Under the pieces are notes generated by a model. That model made no database searches. It worked only from the letters and a program-made list of their open reading frames with translations, and had not been told where the DNA came from. Below are positions 1 to 7,962 of a stretch of DNA of 64,000 bases, piece by piece. How positions within the stretch are numbered: position 1 is the stretch's first letter; every line of letters starts with the position of its first letter. The DNA is from Thermoplasmata archaeon (GTDB lineage: Archaea > Thermoplasmatota > Thermoplasmata > Lutacidiplasmatales > UBA184), in contig JAJZYB010000001.1 in assembly GCA_021806135.1 (NCBI GenBank), positions 62,001 to 126,000 on the forward strand, written 5' to 3'. The translations under genes and the position numbers were made by a program.

Positions 1-355
1 ACTCCATGACCCCGGCCGCTTGGAGCGCCCGGGAGAGCTCCTGCTGCATCGTCTCGTAGCGCTCCTTCAGATGGTTCACCTGTCGCTCGAGGGCCTTCAC
101 CCGGACCTCGAGGGTCTCCTTCTCCTCGGTGAGGATCCCCTCCACCTCGCTGCGCCCCTTGGACTTCACCAAGAGGTTCCCCACGGACCGGTAGATGACG
201 GCATCCTCGGGGAGGGCCTTTAGCTCCTCCAGGGTGTGATTCGTCTCCCGGAGCTTCAGGTCCATCTGCCCGCGCTGCTGGTCGAGCACGTTCAGGTCCT
301 GCTGGAGGCGCTGGAACTGCCTGAGATCGTTCTGGAGCTTCGCGGGAAGAGCCAT
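1..355 (-). CDS. pfdB: Prefoldin subunit beta (C-terminus beyond window)
   Basis: The first 118 residues are read from ATG at 355 and the frame is still open at base 1. The protein starts MALPAKLQNDLRQFQRLQQD, is strongly heptad-like, and has the typical central prefoldin-beta stretch VYRSVGNLLVK before a second helix. Prefoldin is a cytosolic ATP-independent chaperone (alpha2-beta4 hexamer) that holds unfolded proteins for the thermosome; each beta subunit is a coiled-coil hairpin, normally about 120 residues, so only a few residues should be missing. A TATA-like box lies about 25 nt upstream. Its position next to pcc1 is a usual archaeal neighbourhood. Confidence 0.93.
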   Translation of the reverse strand, partial: MALPAKLQNDLRQFQRLQQDLNVLDQQRGQMDLKLRETNHTLEELKALPEDAVIYRSVGNLLVKSKGRSEVEGILTEEKETLEVRVKALERQVNHLKERYETMQQELSRALQAAGVME

Positions 356-378
356 GGGAGGCGGTCCATCAAGGGCCG

Positions 379-386
379 CTACATAG
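379..386 (-). promoter_or_regulatory. TATA-like box for prefoldin beta
   Basis: GCTATGTA on the minus strand is centred about 27 nt before the ATG at 355, which predicts a leaderless or nearly leaderless transcript. Confidence 0.45.
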
Positions 387-473
387 CGTTTGGCTTCCGC
401 TGGCGCCGGGTCCCCCACGGCCGAGACCAGCGGAACCGGGTAAGGCCCGGTCCGCTCGCCCCACCGGGAGGTC

Positions 474-719
474 TCAGTGCGAACCGGGGGGAGCGAACCT
501 CTTCGACCCCGGGCTCGGGAAGAGGTCGTCCACCGACACGCGCTTCTGCTCCGCGTCGTAGGCGTAGACCACGCCAGGGGACTCGTCCTTCGTCGCGCGG
601 TGGCTCCCGTCGCAGAAGGGCTTGTTCCGGCTCAGGCCGCACTGGCAGACCGCCACCACCTTGTCGCCGATCTCGATGAGGGCAGGCCCGGTGGCGTCAT
701 GACGAATGATCCGACTCAT
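474..719 (-). CDS. CDGSH-type iron-sulfur protein
   Basis: An 81-residue protein with the motif [16 protein letters not shown] (about residues 25-40), i.e. the C-X-C-X2-(S/T)-X3-P-X-C-D-G-(S/T)-H signature whose three Cys and one His bind a 2Fe-2S cluster in mitoNEET-like proteins. It has no membrane anchor, so it should be a soluble cytosolic redox or cluster-transfer protein; the partner is unknown. Its ATG overlaps the stop of pcc1 by 4 nt (ATGA), so it is the third gene of a purB-pcc1-CDGSH operon. The last 20 residues after the motif are low in conservation features. Confidence 0.9.
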   Translation of the reverse strand: MSRIIRHDATGPALIEIGDKVVAVCQCGLSRNKPFCDGSHRATKDESPGVVYAYDAEQKRVSVDDLFPSPGSKRFAPPGSH

Positions 720-1066
720 GGTTCCTCGCGGGGGGACGAAGCCCTTGGGTTATTTGAACCGATACCGGGGTCGCCTGCCGGCGTTGACCCCGCGCGCTCC
801 CGGCTCCACCGGCCGACCTCCGCCCCCAGGGCGATCCACCGGAGGTGCGCGTTGAGGGTGGCCCGAAGGGCGGATGTGCTCGGGGCCACGATGTGGAGCC
901 GCAGGCCGCCATCCCCGTCGAGGGAGAGGCGGACCTCGCTGCGAGGCACGTCCCGCCCCTCCTCAGGGGCCAGGGAGGCGAAGAGCCGCCGGGAATCCTC
1001 AGGGGGGAGACCGGAGAGCGAGAGTTCGGCCCGCCACGGGCCGCTCCCCTCGGGGACCTCAGTCAA
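716..1066 (-). CDS. pcc1: KEOPS complex subunit Pcc1
   Basis: A 116-residue protein of the CTAG/Pcc1 family: an N-terminal beta strand (AELSLSG), then [17 protein letters not shown] and the helix [16 protein letters not shown]. Pcc1 dimerises the KEOPS complex (Kae1, Bud32, Cgi121) that makes N6-threonylcarbamoyl-adenosine at position 37 of ANN-decoding tRNAs. The start is TTG at 1066, which overlaps the end of purB by 8 nt. The family domain ends near residue 85; the last 30 residues are Pro/Arg/Ser-rich and probably disordered. Confidence 0.85.
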   Translation of the reverse strand: MTEVPEGSGPWRAELSLSGLPPEDSRRLFASLAPEEGRDVPRSEVRLSLDGDGGLRLHIVAPSTSALRATLNAHLRWIALGAEVGRWSRERAGSTPAGDPGIGSNNPRASSPREEP

Positions 1067-2429
1067 AGCGTCCCCGCAGGCCGGTGAGGATCCGCTCGGT
1101 CTTCACCCGGGAGGCCTCCACGTACCGGGCCGGGTCCAACAGGCTCTTCACCGCGTCCGGGGGAAGGAACCGGCGGACCTGGGCGTCCCGGGCCGCCCGA
1201 CGGGCCAGCGGGACCACCGCGGCGGGCCCCAGTCCCCGGGTCAGGCCCCGGAGCAATTCGTGGGCAGAGGCCCGGGGAAGTCCCCGCTCGGTCAGGGCCA
1301 GCATGAGCGCCTCGGCCATGGTGCTCCCCTGCCCCCGGGCGAGGTTCTCCTGCATCCGGTCCCGGTCCACCTTGAGGCCGCCGATGATCCGGGTCAACCG
1401 GGCGAGCATGTCGTCCAGGAGCAGGACTGCGTGGGGGAGCAGGAAACGCTCATTGGCGGAGTTGGCCAGGTCCCGCTCGTGCCACTGGACCATGTTCTCC
1501 AGGGCCACCCCCGGCAGGCTCCGCAGGTAGCGGGCCAGGGAACTGACGTTCTCGGCGTTGATGGGGTTCCGCTTCTGGGCCATGGTGGAGGAGCCCACCT
1601 GGGCGGACTCGTCGAAGGGCTCCTGAACCTCGGCGAGCTCCGTCCTCTGCAGGTTCCGGACCTCCGTGGCCAGACGGTCACAACTGGAGGCGGCCAGGGC
1701 CGCCCATCCCAGGAACTCCGCCAGACGGTCCCGGCCCACCAGTTGGGTGGGGGCCTCCTCCCGCCCCAGGCCCAAACGGGTGAGGGTGCCGGACTCGATG
1801 GCCTCCGCCCGCTCCCCGAAGCCGGCTCCGGTCCCCACCGCCCCGGAGATCTTCCCCACCGCGAGCCGAGGGGCCATCTCGTCGAGCCGCTCCCGGTGGC
1901 GCAGGAACTCCAACAGGAAGCCGGTGAGCTTGTACCCGAAGGTGAAGGGGACCGCCTGCTGGCCATGCGTCCGGGCGACCATGGCGGTGGCCCGGTGCTC
2001 CCAGGCCTGACGATACAGGGCGGAGAGCAGGCTGTTCAGGTTCGAACGCAACAGTTCGACCGACCCCTTGAGCTCCAGCCCCAGTGCCGTGTCCAAGATG
2101 TCGTTGGAGGTGGCCCCGAAATGGACCCATCGCCCCGCCGGACCGCATCGCTCGGCCAGCGCCCGGGTCAGGGCCATGATGTCGTGCCGGGTCTCCCGCT
2201 CGAGAGCGTCGACCCGGGCCACGGAGACCCGCCGGCTATCGGCTGCCTTGCGGATGGCCCGCGCCTCGGATCCGGGGAAGAGCCCCGCTGCGGCGCTCGC
2301 CTCGGCCAGCGCCGCCTCCACCGAGAGCCACCGGTCCAGTCGGGCCCGGCGGGTGAACAGCCGGCGCGCCTCTGGCCGCCCGTACCGGAAGTCGAGCGGA
2401 CAGACCAGGTCCTCCCCCGGGGCCGGCAC
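1059..2429 (-). CDS. purB: Adenylosuccinate lyase
   Basis: A 456-residue member of the fumarase/aspartase superfamily that splits adenylosuccinate to AMP and SAICAR to AICAR in purine synthesis. The signature loop GSSTMAQKRNPINAE, the THGQQAVPFTFG region and LDTALGLELK are all present. The ORF track runs to 3785, but the upstream part is antisense to carbamate kinase. I chose GTG at 2429 because a TTATAA box lies 23-28 nt upstream and the protein then begins just before the conserved CPLDFRYG. It heads the operon with pcc1 and the CDGSH gene. Confidence 0.94.
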   Translation of the reverse strand: MPAPGEDLVCPLDFRYGRPEARRLFTRRARLDRWLSVEAALAEASAAAGLFPGSEARAIRKAADSRRVSVARVDALERETRHDIMALTRALAERCGPAGRWVHFGATSNDILDTALGLELKGSVELLRSNLNSLLSALYRQAWEHRATAMVARTHGQQAVPFTFGYKLTGFLLEFLRHRERLDEMAPRLAVGKISGAVGTGAGFGERAEAIESGTLTRLGLGREEAPTQLVGRDRLAEFLGWAALAASSCDRLATEVRNLQRTELAEVQEPFDESAQVGSSTMAQKRNPINAENVSSLARYLRSLPGVALENMVQWHERDLANSANERFLLPHAVLLLDDMLARLTRIIGGLKVDRDRMQENLARGQGSTMAEALMLALTERGLPRASAHELLRGLTRGLGPAAVVPLARRAARDAQVRRFLPPDAVKSLLDPARYVEASRVKTERILTGLRGRFD

Positions 2430-2451
2430 AGGGAAGGAGACCCCCGTCGGG

Positions 2452-2457
2452 TTATAA
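2452..2457 (-). promoter_or_regulatory. TATA box for purB
   Basis: TTATAA, centred about 26 nt before the GTG at 2429; it decides the start and implies a leaderless mRNA. Confidence 0.6.
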
Positions 2458-2495
2458 GAGACGCTCCCGCTGGCGCCCGGGAAGAGGCTTCCCCG

Positions 2496-3569
2496 ATGGG
2501 TCGCGTGGTCGTCGCGCTGGGGGGAAACGCGTTGAACCGCGCGGGGGAGGCCGGGACCTACGAGGGGACCCGCGCCCACGTCCGGGAGACGGTTCGGCCA
2601 CTGCTCTCCCTCCTTCAGGCCGGGCATCAACTCGTGCTGACGCACGGGAACGGCCCCCAGGTGGGCGCCCTGCTGCTCCAGCAGGATGCCACCCGACGCG
2701 AGGTCCCTCCGCTCCCGCTGGACGTGCTGGGGGCCATGAGCCAGGGATGGATCGGCTATCTGATCCAGCAGGAGCTCGCTTCCGGCATCCGTGCCCTGAG
2801 GCTCCCCCACCGGGTGATCGTGCTCTTGACCCGGACCGAGGTCTCCGCCGACGATCCATCCTTCCACCACCCGAGTAAGCCGGTCGGCCACTTCTATCCC
2901 GAGAACGAGGCCCGTCTCCTGGGAAAGCAGAAGGGATGGACCTTCGTGGACGACACGGCGCGGGGGGGATGGCGGCGGGTGGTGGCCTCCCCTCTGCCCC
3001 GGAACGTGCTCGAGGCTCCCTGGCTGAAGGCCCTCCTCGCGGCCCGGGCGGTCCCGCCCTTCGTGGCCATCCTTGCCGGGGGGGGAGGGGTCCCGGTGGT
3101 GCGGGCGGACAAGGGCCAGTGGGCCGGGGTCGAGGCCGTCATCGACAAGGACCGGACCGCGGCACTTCTGGCCCATCTCCTCAAGGCCGAGACGTTGGCG
3201 ATCGTCACGGATGTCCCGGCGGTCCTGGTGGGATTCCGGACCCCCCATCCTCGCCCCCTGGGCAACGTGGGACCCCGGGAACTCCGGCACCACCTGGAGG
3301 ACGGAGAGTTCGGCGAGGGGAGCATGCGCCCGAAGGTGGAGGCCGCGCTGGACTTCATCTCCCGGGGAGGGGCGCGCGCGGTCATCACCGACATCCTCTC
3401 CTTGCCGGAAGCGCTGAAGGGGAGGGCCGGGACGATCCTGACGTCCGGGGGGGGCCGGGGGGGCCTCTCCTCCGCCCGACCGGTCAACCCGGCGCCAGAC
3501 GCCCGTCGGAGAGCTCGAACTCGGCCCCGCAGTCCAGGCACCGCCGGAAGCAGTGGACGTCTCCGCTGA
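2496..3569 (+). CDS. arcC: Carbamate kinase
   Basis: A 357-residue amino-acid-kinase-fold enzyme. It has VALGGNALNR at the N-terminus, LTHGNGPQVG, MSQGWIGYLIQQ, a nucleotide site around AVIDKDRTAALLA and the closing KVEAALDFI region. It interconverts carbamoyl phosphate plus ADP with carbamate plus ATP. ATG 2496 gives the family N-terminus; the longer ORF upstream is antisense to purB. The family core ends near residue 320, and an Arg/Pro-rich tail of about 35 residues follows that overlaps a convergent zinc-ribbon ORF, so the tail may be read-through past a lost stop. No arginine deiminase or catabolic ornithine carbamoyltransferase is nearby. Confidence 0.93.
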   Translation: MGRVVVALGGNALNRAGEAGTYEGTRAHVRETVRPLLSLLQAGHQLVLTHGNGPQVGALLLQQDATRREVPPLPLDVLGAMSQGWIGYLIQQELASGIRALRLPHRVIVLLTRTEVSADDPSFHHPSKPVGHFYPENEARLLGKQKGWTFVDDTARGGWRRVVASPLPRNVLEAPWLKALLAARAVPPFVAILAGGGGVPVVRADKGQWAGVEAVIDKDRTAALLAHLLKAETLAIVTDVPAVLVGFRTPHPRPLGNVGPRELRHHLEDGEFGEGSMRPKVEAALDFISRGGARAVITDILSLPEALKGRAGTILTSGGGRGGLSSARPVNPAPDARRRARTRPRSPGTAGSSGRLR

Positions 3570-3645
3570 TCGGTCCGGTGAGCGGTCCCCCGCACTCCGG
3601 ACAGCTCCGCCCGCCAGGGGAATCCTGCTCCACCAAGCCCCCCAC
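3484..3645 (-). CDS. Small zinc-ribbon protein (hypothetical)
   Basis: A 53-residue frame too short for the ORF track. It carries CPECGGPL followed about 20 residues later by CLDCGAEFEL, a classic two-knuckle zinc ribbon. Start candidates are GTG 3645 and GTG 3633; neither has a clear TATA box or Shine-Dalgarno sequence. It follows the PP-loop gene on the same strand by about 80 nt and overlaps the 3' end of arcC in antisense. The function is unknown; such ribbons often bind nucleic acid or a partner protein. Confidence 0.55.
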   Translation of the reverse strand: MGGLVEQDSPGGRSCPECGGPLTGPISGDVHCFRRCLDCGAEFELSDGRLAPG

Positions 3646-3726
3646 CTGTGGTGGAGGAGGGCGAGAGGACCTTTGGAGCTTCCGCTCACTACGGAGGGTT
3701 GGGGTCCCCGTTCCGCCGCAATGGTC

Positions 3727-4518
3727 TTACCAAGGACCTCCGAGAGGTCTGTCCGTTCGAAGGAGCCGTTGGATGCCGGACCCATACTGAAAGGCCTTCT
3801 TGGGTCTCCCGGCGAGCGAGGACGGAAGCCCCAGGGCCACCGCCACCTTCCTCAGCAGCGCTTTCGGTTCCCCGGGTCCACGCCGGGCCTCCCAGGGCAC
3901 ATTGGCCAGAGCCTCGATGACCCCGCGGGAAAGATACGGCGCCGAGAGGAGCTTGCCGAGCCGCCGCGCCATGGAGCCGGTGAAAGGGAAGTCCACGTGG
4001 AACAGCTGGAGGAGATCCTCCTGCGCCCGTTTCGCCAGGGCAGCCCCGGTGAGCAGCCGGTAATGGGCGTACCCCAGGAAGAGCTCGTCCGCGCCTTGTC
4101 CGCAGAGGACCCGCTCCCATCGGGAATGGCGGAGGGCGAGCGAGAGCGCGGTCTGGACCGCCAGGGACGTGGGGGTGAGCGCCGGTGCGGTCCGCCCCAG
4201 GTCTCCGGCGGTCTCCCGTACCTCGGAAGGGGATAGGACCGCGGTCGATAGGGGCAGGCCCAGGATGGAGGCTCCCTCAGAGGCGGAGGCAAGGTCCTGG
4301 GACCCCGGAAGTCCGACCACCAAGAGCTCCAACGGGATCCCGGCCTTGGCGAGAAGGTGGGCGAGGAGAGAGGAGTCCAACCCCCCCGAGAAGAGCAAGG
4401 AGACCGGCCCGCCCCTCGCGGCGTCAAGCACGGCATCCTGGAGCGCCTCCCCCAGCGTGCTCACCCAGGCCTCCTCGGCCGCGGCTCCGGAAGGGACGGG
4501 CGGGGACGGAGGCTCCAT
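3727..4518 (-). CDS. Asparagine synthase-like PP-loop protein without glutaminase domain
   Basis: About 263 residues from ATG 4518 (the frame also permits ATG 4554). The PP-loop LLFSGGLDSSLLAHLL binds ATP, and VLCGQGADELFLGY is the asparagine-synthetase C-domain motif. The N-terminal Cys-dependent glutaminase domain of AsnB (about 200 residues) is absent, so it must use ammonia, a separate glutaminase, or a different amine; family members also make lactams and amidated metabolites. The longer start would share bases with the divergent Nudix start, which is why I prefer 4518. The exact substrate cannot be told. Confidence 0.75.
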   Translation of the reverse strand: MEPPSPPVPSGAAAEEAWVSTLGEALQDAVLDAARGGPVSLLFSGGLDSSLLAHLLAKAGIPLELLVVGLPGSQDLASASEGASILGLPLSTAVLSPSEVRETAGDLGRTAPALTPTSLAVQTALSLALRHSRWERVLCGQGADELFLGYAHYRLLTGAALAKRAQEDLLQLFHVDFPFTGSMARRLGKLLSAPYLSRGVIEALANVPWEARRGPGEPKALLRKVAVALGLPSSLAGRPKKAFQYGSGIQRLLRTDRPLGGPW

Positions 4519-4553
4519 GTGGCCGTGCCGGTATCCTCCTCGGGGTTTGACCA

Positions 4554-5138
4554 TTGCCGGAACCGTCGCGATCGGGCCGGTCCCCCCGGGGAGAGGTCTG
4601 GACCAGCCGACGCTATGCCACCCCCATCGTCACTCCGGCGGTGGCCGTGGATGGGGCGGTCTTCTCGGGAAAGAGCGTGCTCCTGGTCCGCCGACGCCAT
4701 GCCCCATTCGCCGGCCGCTGGGTGCTGCCCGGAGGCTTCGTTATGCCCGGGGAGACGCTCGAGCACGCCGTGGTCCGGGAGGTCCGGGAGGAGACCGGGA
4801 TCGCCTTCGTCCCCCGGGGCCTCGTGGGGGCCTACTCGGACCCCCGGCGGGACCCCCGCGGCTGTGTGCTCTCGGTCTCGTACTGGGGGACGGTCCCCTC
4901 CGGGCGGCCCCGGGGGGGAGACGATGCCCGGGAGGCCCGGTTCTGGCCGGTATCCAAGCTCCCGGCGCTCGGTTTTGACCACCGGAAGATCCTAACCGAT
5001 GCGTTGTACTGTGTCCGACGCGCCGCAGGAAACGGACCGGAGGCCCACAGGCCACCGCGGAGGGAGGGGGCTCGCCAGGAGACTCGTTCGACCGGCATCC
5101 GCGCTGGGGGCGAAGCATTTAAGCGCACCCGACAATAG
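4554..5138 (+). CDS. Nudix hydrolase
   Basis: A 194-residue frame with a full Nudix box, GGFVMPGETLEHAVVREVREETGI (residues about 60-83; the Glu-rich REVREETG helix binds Mg). The fold begins at PIVTPAVAVDG. The sequence between box and C-terminus resembles ADP-ribose/NDP-sugar pyrophosphatases, but substrate specificity is not readable. No ATG fits; TTG 4554 is the only upstream start in frame. The Nudix domain ends near residue 150 and the last 40 residues, Arg/Gly-rich, run over the promoter of the next gene, so the real C-terminus is odd. Confidence 0.8.
   Translation: MPEPSRSGRSPRGEVWTSRRYATPIVTPAVAVDGAVFSGKSVLLVRRRHAPFAGRWVLPGGFVMPGETLEHAVVREVREETGIAFVPRGLVGAYSDPRRDPRGCVLSVSYWGTVPSGRPRGGDDAREARFWPVSKLPALGFDHRKILTDALYCVRRAAGNGPEAHRPPRREGARQETRSTGIRAGGEAFKRTRQ
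5116..5124 (+). promoter_or_regulatory. TATA-like box for the KaiC-like gene
   Basis: CATTTAAGC lies 24-28 nt before a TTG at 5144 and about 60 nt before the preferred ATG at 5183; it sits inside the tail of the Nudix frame. Confidence 0.5.
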
Positions 5139-5182
5139 TTCCCTTGGTCGAGACCTCCCTCGTGGGAGGGAGACCCTTGTCC

Positions 5183-5911
5183 ATGGCTTCTACCTCCACA
5201 GGTGGGAAGGTTCCCCGGATCCGGACCTATGTGGACGGCCTCGACGAGAAGATCGAGGGGGGCATCCCCCAGGGACAGGTGGTCATGGTGGCCGGGGAAC
5301 CGGGGACCCTCAAGAGCAGCTTCGCCTTCCACGTGGCCTACCACAACGCCCTGAAGGAGGGGCGCAAGGCCCTCTACATCACCATGGAGCAGTCCCGGGA
5401 GAGCCTGCTCCAGAACATGGCCGGCCTCGGGATGGACATCGCGCCGGTGGCCGGGAAGCTTTCCATCGTGGACATCGGGCTCATCCGCAAGAACCTGGAC
5501 GTGCTGGACCGCCGCTCCTGGATCGAGGTCCTGAAGATGTACGCCCGCAACATGCGGGAGAGCCAGGGGTACGAGCTCCTGGTGCTGGATTCCCTGCAGG
5601 TGCTGGAGACCCTCTCCGAGTTCCAGCACCCCCGGGCCGACCTCTTCCAGTTCTTCGAATGGATCCGGGGCCTGGGGGTCACCGGGCTCATCATCCTGGA
5701 GGTCCGCCCTGAGGCCCGGGACTTCGGGAGCTACGGGGAGGACTACCTCTCGGACGGCATCGTCCACCTGATGATGTCCCGGATCAACGAGGAGACGATC
5801 CAGCGCCGGCTCCGGGTGGTGAAGATGCGCTCCACGAACCACTCCACCAACCTGTACAGCCTTCTCCTCGAAAAGGGGAAGTTCCGCATTGCCCGCGTCA
5901 TCTCCACCTGA
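5183..5911 (+). CDS. KaiC-like RecA-superfamily ATPase
   Basis: A single-domain KaiC-type protein of 242 residues. The Walker A GEPGTLKSS is near residues 38-46, YITMEQSRE follows the second strand, and the Walker B LLVLDS is near 131-137. Archaeal single-domain KaiC-like ATPases (COG0467) are linked to signalling and motility control; none is assigned here. ATG 5183 follows GGAGG by 12 nt; TTG 5144 (13 residues longer) sits at the leaderless distance from the TATA box and is the alternative. The next gene starts inside its last codons. Confidence 0.85.
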   Translation: MASTSTGGKVPRIRTYVDGLDEKIEGGIPQGQVVMVAGEPGTLKSSFAFHVAYHNALKEGRKALYITMEQSRESLLQNMAGLGMDIAPVAGKLSIVDIGLIRKNLDVLDRRSWIEVLKMYARNMRESQGYELLVLDSLQVLETLSEFQHPRADLFQFFEWIRGLGVTGLIILEVRPEARDFGSYGEDYLSDGIVHLMMSRINEETIQRRLRVVKMRSTNHSTNLYSLLLEKGKFRIARVIST

Positions 5912-6584
5912 CCGTGCCTCCCCCACGCCCCGGCGGGCGGTCTTCCTGGACCGCGACGGGACTCTCAACGTGGACCTCCATTACCTGAAGGATCCCGAAC
6001 GGCTCGAGCTCCACCGGGGCGTGGGGGAGGGACTGCGCCGTCTGAAGGGGGCCGGGTACCTCCTCCTCGTGGTGACCAACCAGTCCGGGGTGGCCCGCGG
6101 GCTCTACACCGTGAAGGATGTTGAGGCCATCCATGCGCGGCTGCTCCAGAGGCTCACCGCCGAGGGGGCAAGCGTCGATGGCTTCTACTACTGCCCCCAC
6201 GCTCCCGAGGAGGGATGCGCCTGCCGCAAGCCGGGGGTGGCGCTCTTCCAACAGGCGGCCCGGGAGTGGAACCTCGACCTTGCCCGGTGCGTCGTGCTGG
6301 GAGACCGCTACCTGGACGTGGAGGCCGGCCGGCGCCTGGGCATGCTCACCGCCTACGTGCCGGAGCCCGGCTCGGAGGGGGAGTATGCGGAGGAACGGCC
6401 TCGGGCGCTGGCCGAGGCCGATCTGGTGGCCGCCTCCTTCCTGGAGGCGGTTGAGGGCATCCTTCAGCGGGTGGGGAAGGATTCGGACCTCCCCGGGGAC
6501 GTGTCGGTCCCCCACGCCGGAAGAGCCGGCTCGATGGACCAGCGGACCGCGGGAGGGACGCGCAAGGACAGCCTTGCCGGCTGA
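5889..6584 (+). CDS. gmhB: HAD-IIIA phosphatase, GmhB-like (D,D-heptose 1,7-bisphosphate phosphatase family)
   Basis: A 231-residue HAD phosphatase. The nucleophile motif VFLDRDGTLN, the motif II VVTNQSG, the zinc loop CPHAPEEGCACRKP and the motif IV region VLGDRYLDVEAG are all present, which is the GmhB/HisB-N layout. It would remove the C7 phosphate of heptose bisphosphate, or act on a histidinol-phosphate-like substrate; no other heptose or His genes are close. TTG 5889 overlaps the KaiC-like gene by 23 nt. The last 45 residues after the HAD fold overlap the convergent HTH gene. Confidence 0.85.
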   Translation: MPASSPPDRASPTPRRAVFLDRDGTLNVDLHYLKDPERLELHRGVGEGLRRLKGAGYLLLVVTNQSGVARGLYTVKDVEAIHARLLQRLTAEGASVDGFYYCPHAPEEGCACRKPGVALFQQAAREWNLDLARCVVLGDRYLDVEAGRRLGMLTAYVPEPGSEGEYAEERPRALAEADLVAASFLEAVEGILQRVGKDSDLPGDVSVPHAGRAGSMDQRTAGGTRKDSLAG

Positions 6585-6892
6585 TGGACGCCCTCCACGA
6601 TCTCGTGGAGCCCGTGCCCCGGAGCGGTAAGCCCGTAGCCCGAGCGCCGCGGTTCTCCCGGGAGGACCACCCGGGTGATGAGCCCGGCCCGGACGAACCC
6701 CGTGAGAAGGCTCTGGAGGCTCTTCGGCGATATCTTCAGTCCACGCTGAAGCTCCGTGAACCGTAGCCGGCCACCACGATGGAGGACGTGGAGCAGTTCC
6801 AAGGCGTGTCGCCGCCCTAAGAGCGCCAGGATGGGACGGAGGTCCGCCCGGTTCCCTGCCGGTTCGGCCTCCTCACCCCCTGCACGGACCAT
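6464..6892 (-). CDS. Winged-helix HxlR/ArsR-like transcriptional regulator
   Basis: A 142-residue protein with a winged helix at about residues 18-90: LLGRRHALELLHVLHRGGRLRF, then ELQRGLKISPKSLQSLLTGFVRAGLI as the recognition helix and SGYGLTAPGHGL as wing. This is the HxlR/ArsR pattern. No metal-binding Cys pair is seen. It overlaps the end of gmhB by 121 nt in antisense, the 3' part being Pro/Ser-rich. It is downstream of the LigB dioxygenase gene with a 43-nt gap and might be co-transcribed with it. Confidence 0.75.
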   Translation of the reverse strand: MVRAGGEEAEPAGNRADLRPILALLGRRHALELLHVLHRGGRLRFTELQRGLKISPKSLQSLLTGFVRAGLITRVVLPGEPRRSGYGLTAPGHGLHEIVEGVHQPARLSLRVPPAVRWSIEPALPAWGTDTSPGRSESFPTR

Positions 6893-6935
6893 GGGAGCGG
6901 AAAGCCCCTGCGGGCTATCCCTACCGGGACCGGGG

Positions 6936-7775
6936 CTATCCGGTCACGGGGGGGGACGGAGCGGGCGTGGCCCCAGGGATCCCCGCGAACTCCATCACCG
7001 TCATGCCGGCCGCCTCCCAGACCTGTCCCTCCGAGACCACCTTCCCTTTCGGCCGCTCCCCGAGGGCCCCCAAGAGGGTGAACAGGGGTAGGAGGTCGCC
7101 CTCCGGCGCCGCGATCCGCCACCGGTCCCGGGGGAAGGCGAGGAGCTCCTGCACCCGGCCCCCAACCGCCAGTTCCGCGATCTCCGATTCGATCCGGGCC
7201 CCCTCCACCCAGCTCCCGGTGGATCCCATCCGGATCCGGTCCAGCCGGTGGGTGATGGAGCCGGTCGCCACCAAGATCATCCGACGGGGGTCGCCACTGA
7301 GCTCGGTGCCGAGGACCCGGCCCAGTCTCAGGTGGTCCTCGGGCGAGCGCCGGGCGATGGAGAGCGGGAGCACGGGCACACGAGCCCCGGGGAGAAGATT
7401 CATCAACGGTGCCCAGGCGCCATGGTCCAGCCCCCAATCCTCTGTGACCAATACCGGTAGGGCGGCCCTTTCCGCCGACTCGGCCAGCCGCCGGGCCAGT
7501 ACCGGGTCGCCGGGGGGTCGGTACGCCACCTGATGGAGCGCGGGGGGGAACCCGGAGAAGTCGTAGACCTGACGGGGGCGCTCGCTTCCGTCCACCTGCC
7601 AGCCGGGGCCCGTCATCCAGTGAGGGGAGACGACCACCACCCCCTCCGGGCGCGTCCTCTCCTCCAGATGAAGGCCTCGGAGGGTCCGCACCGCCTCCTC
7701 CCCGGCCCCTCCGAACAGCCCGGGATCGATGAGGTTCGGGGCGTTCGGGACGTAAAGGGCGAGGACCAGGGGCAT
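6936..7775 (-). CDS. Class III extradiol dioxygenase (LigB/DODA family)
   Basis: A 279-residue protein of the LigB/4,5-DOPA-dioxygenase fold. Conserved pieces are VVVSPHWM (a His ligand), EDWGLDHGAWAPLMNLLPGA with the second His and the DHGAW signature, and IVATGSITHRL. The family uses Fe(II) or Zn to open catechol rings or, in archaea, acts on unknown phenolics; MEMO proteins share the fold but lack DHGAW. Overlapping upstream sequence belongs to the divergent DUF92 region. No aromatic-ring pathway genes are near, so the substrate is open. Confidence 0.82.
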   Translation of the reverse strand: MPLVLALYVPNAPNLIDPGLFGGAGEEAVRTLRGLHLEERTRPEGVVVVSPHWMTGPGWQVDGSERPRQVYDFSGFPPALHQVAYRPPGDPVLARRLAESAERAALPVLVTEDWGLDHGAWAPLMNLLPGARVPVLPLSIARRSPEDHLRLGRVLGTELSGDPRRMILVATGSITHRLDRIRMGSTGSWVEGARIESEIAELAVGGRVQELLAFPRDRWRIAAPEGDLLPLFTLLGALGERPKGKVVSEGQVWEAAGMTVMEFAGIPGATPAPSPPVTG

Positions 7776-7921
7776 GGGACGGACCAGGCCCCGGGCCGAG
7801 AAAACCCTTCAGAACCCGGCGGGGATGCGGGCCACCTTCCGGAGAGCGACCGGCAGGCAGCGGGGGCCTCGTTCCGGCCGGGAGCGCCACCCGACTCGGC
7901 CCGGGGAGGGTTTCCCCCGGG

Positions 7922-7929
7922 TTTTTATA
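7922..7929 (+). promoter_or_regulatory. TATA box for DUF92-queC operon
   Basis: TTTTTATA, a strong TATA box in very GC-rich surroundings, about 37 nt before the TTG at 7963; it lies inside the longer ORF and rules out the upstream starts. Confidence 0.65.
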
Positions 7930-7962
7930 CCCGGAGAGAGGCCCACGCCAGGGGCCGCCGCG

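Noticed and set aside
477-2495. Upstream 673 codons of the carbamate kinase ORF (and similar shadows such as 7533-8738, 13629-14306, 17085-18056)
   Set aside because: High-GC shadow frames antisense or out of frame to purB and other genes; no domain and wrong composition.
2430-3785. N-terminal 450-codon extension of the purB ORF
   Set aside because: It is antisense to carbamate kinase, reads as Gly/Pro/Arg-rich non-globular sequence, and a TATA box with leaderless GTG at 2429 marks the real start.
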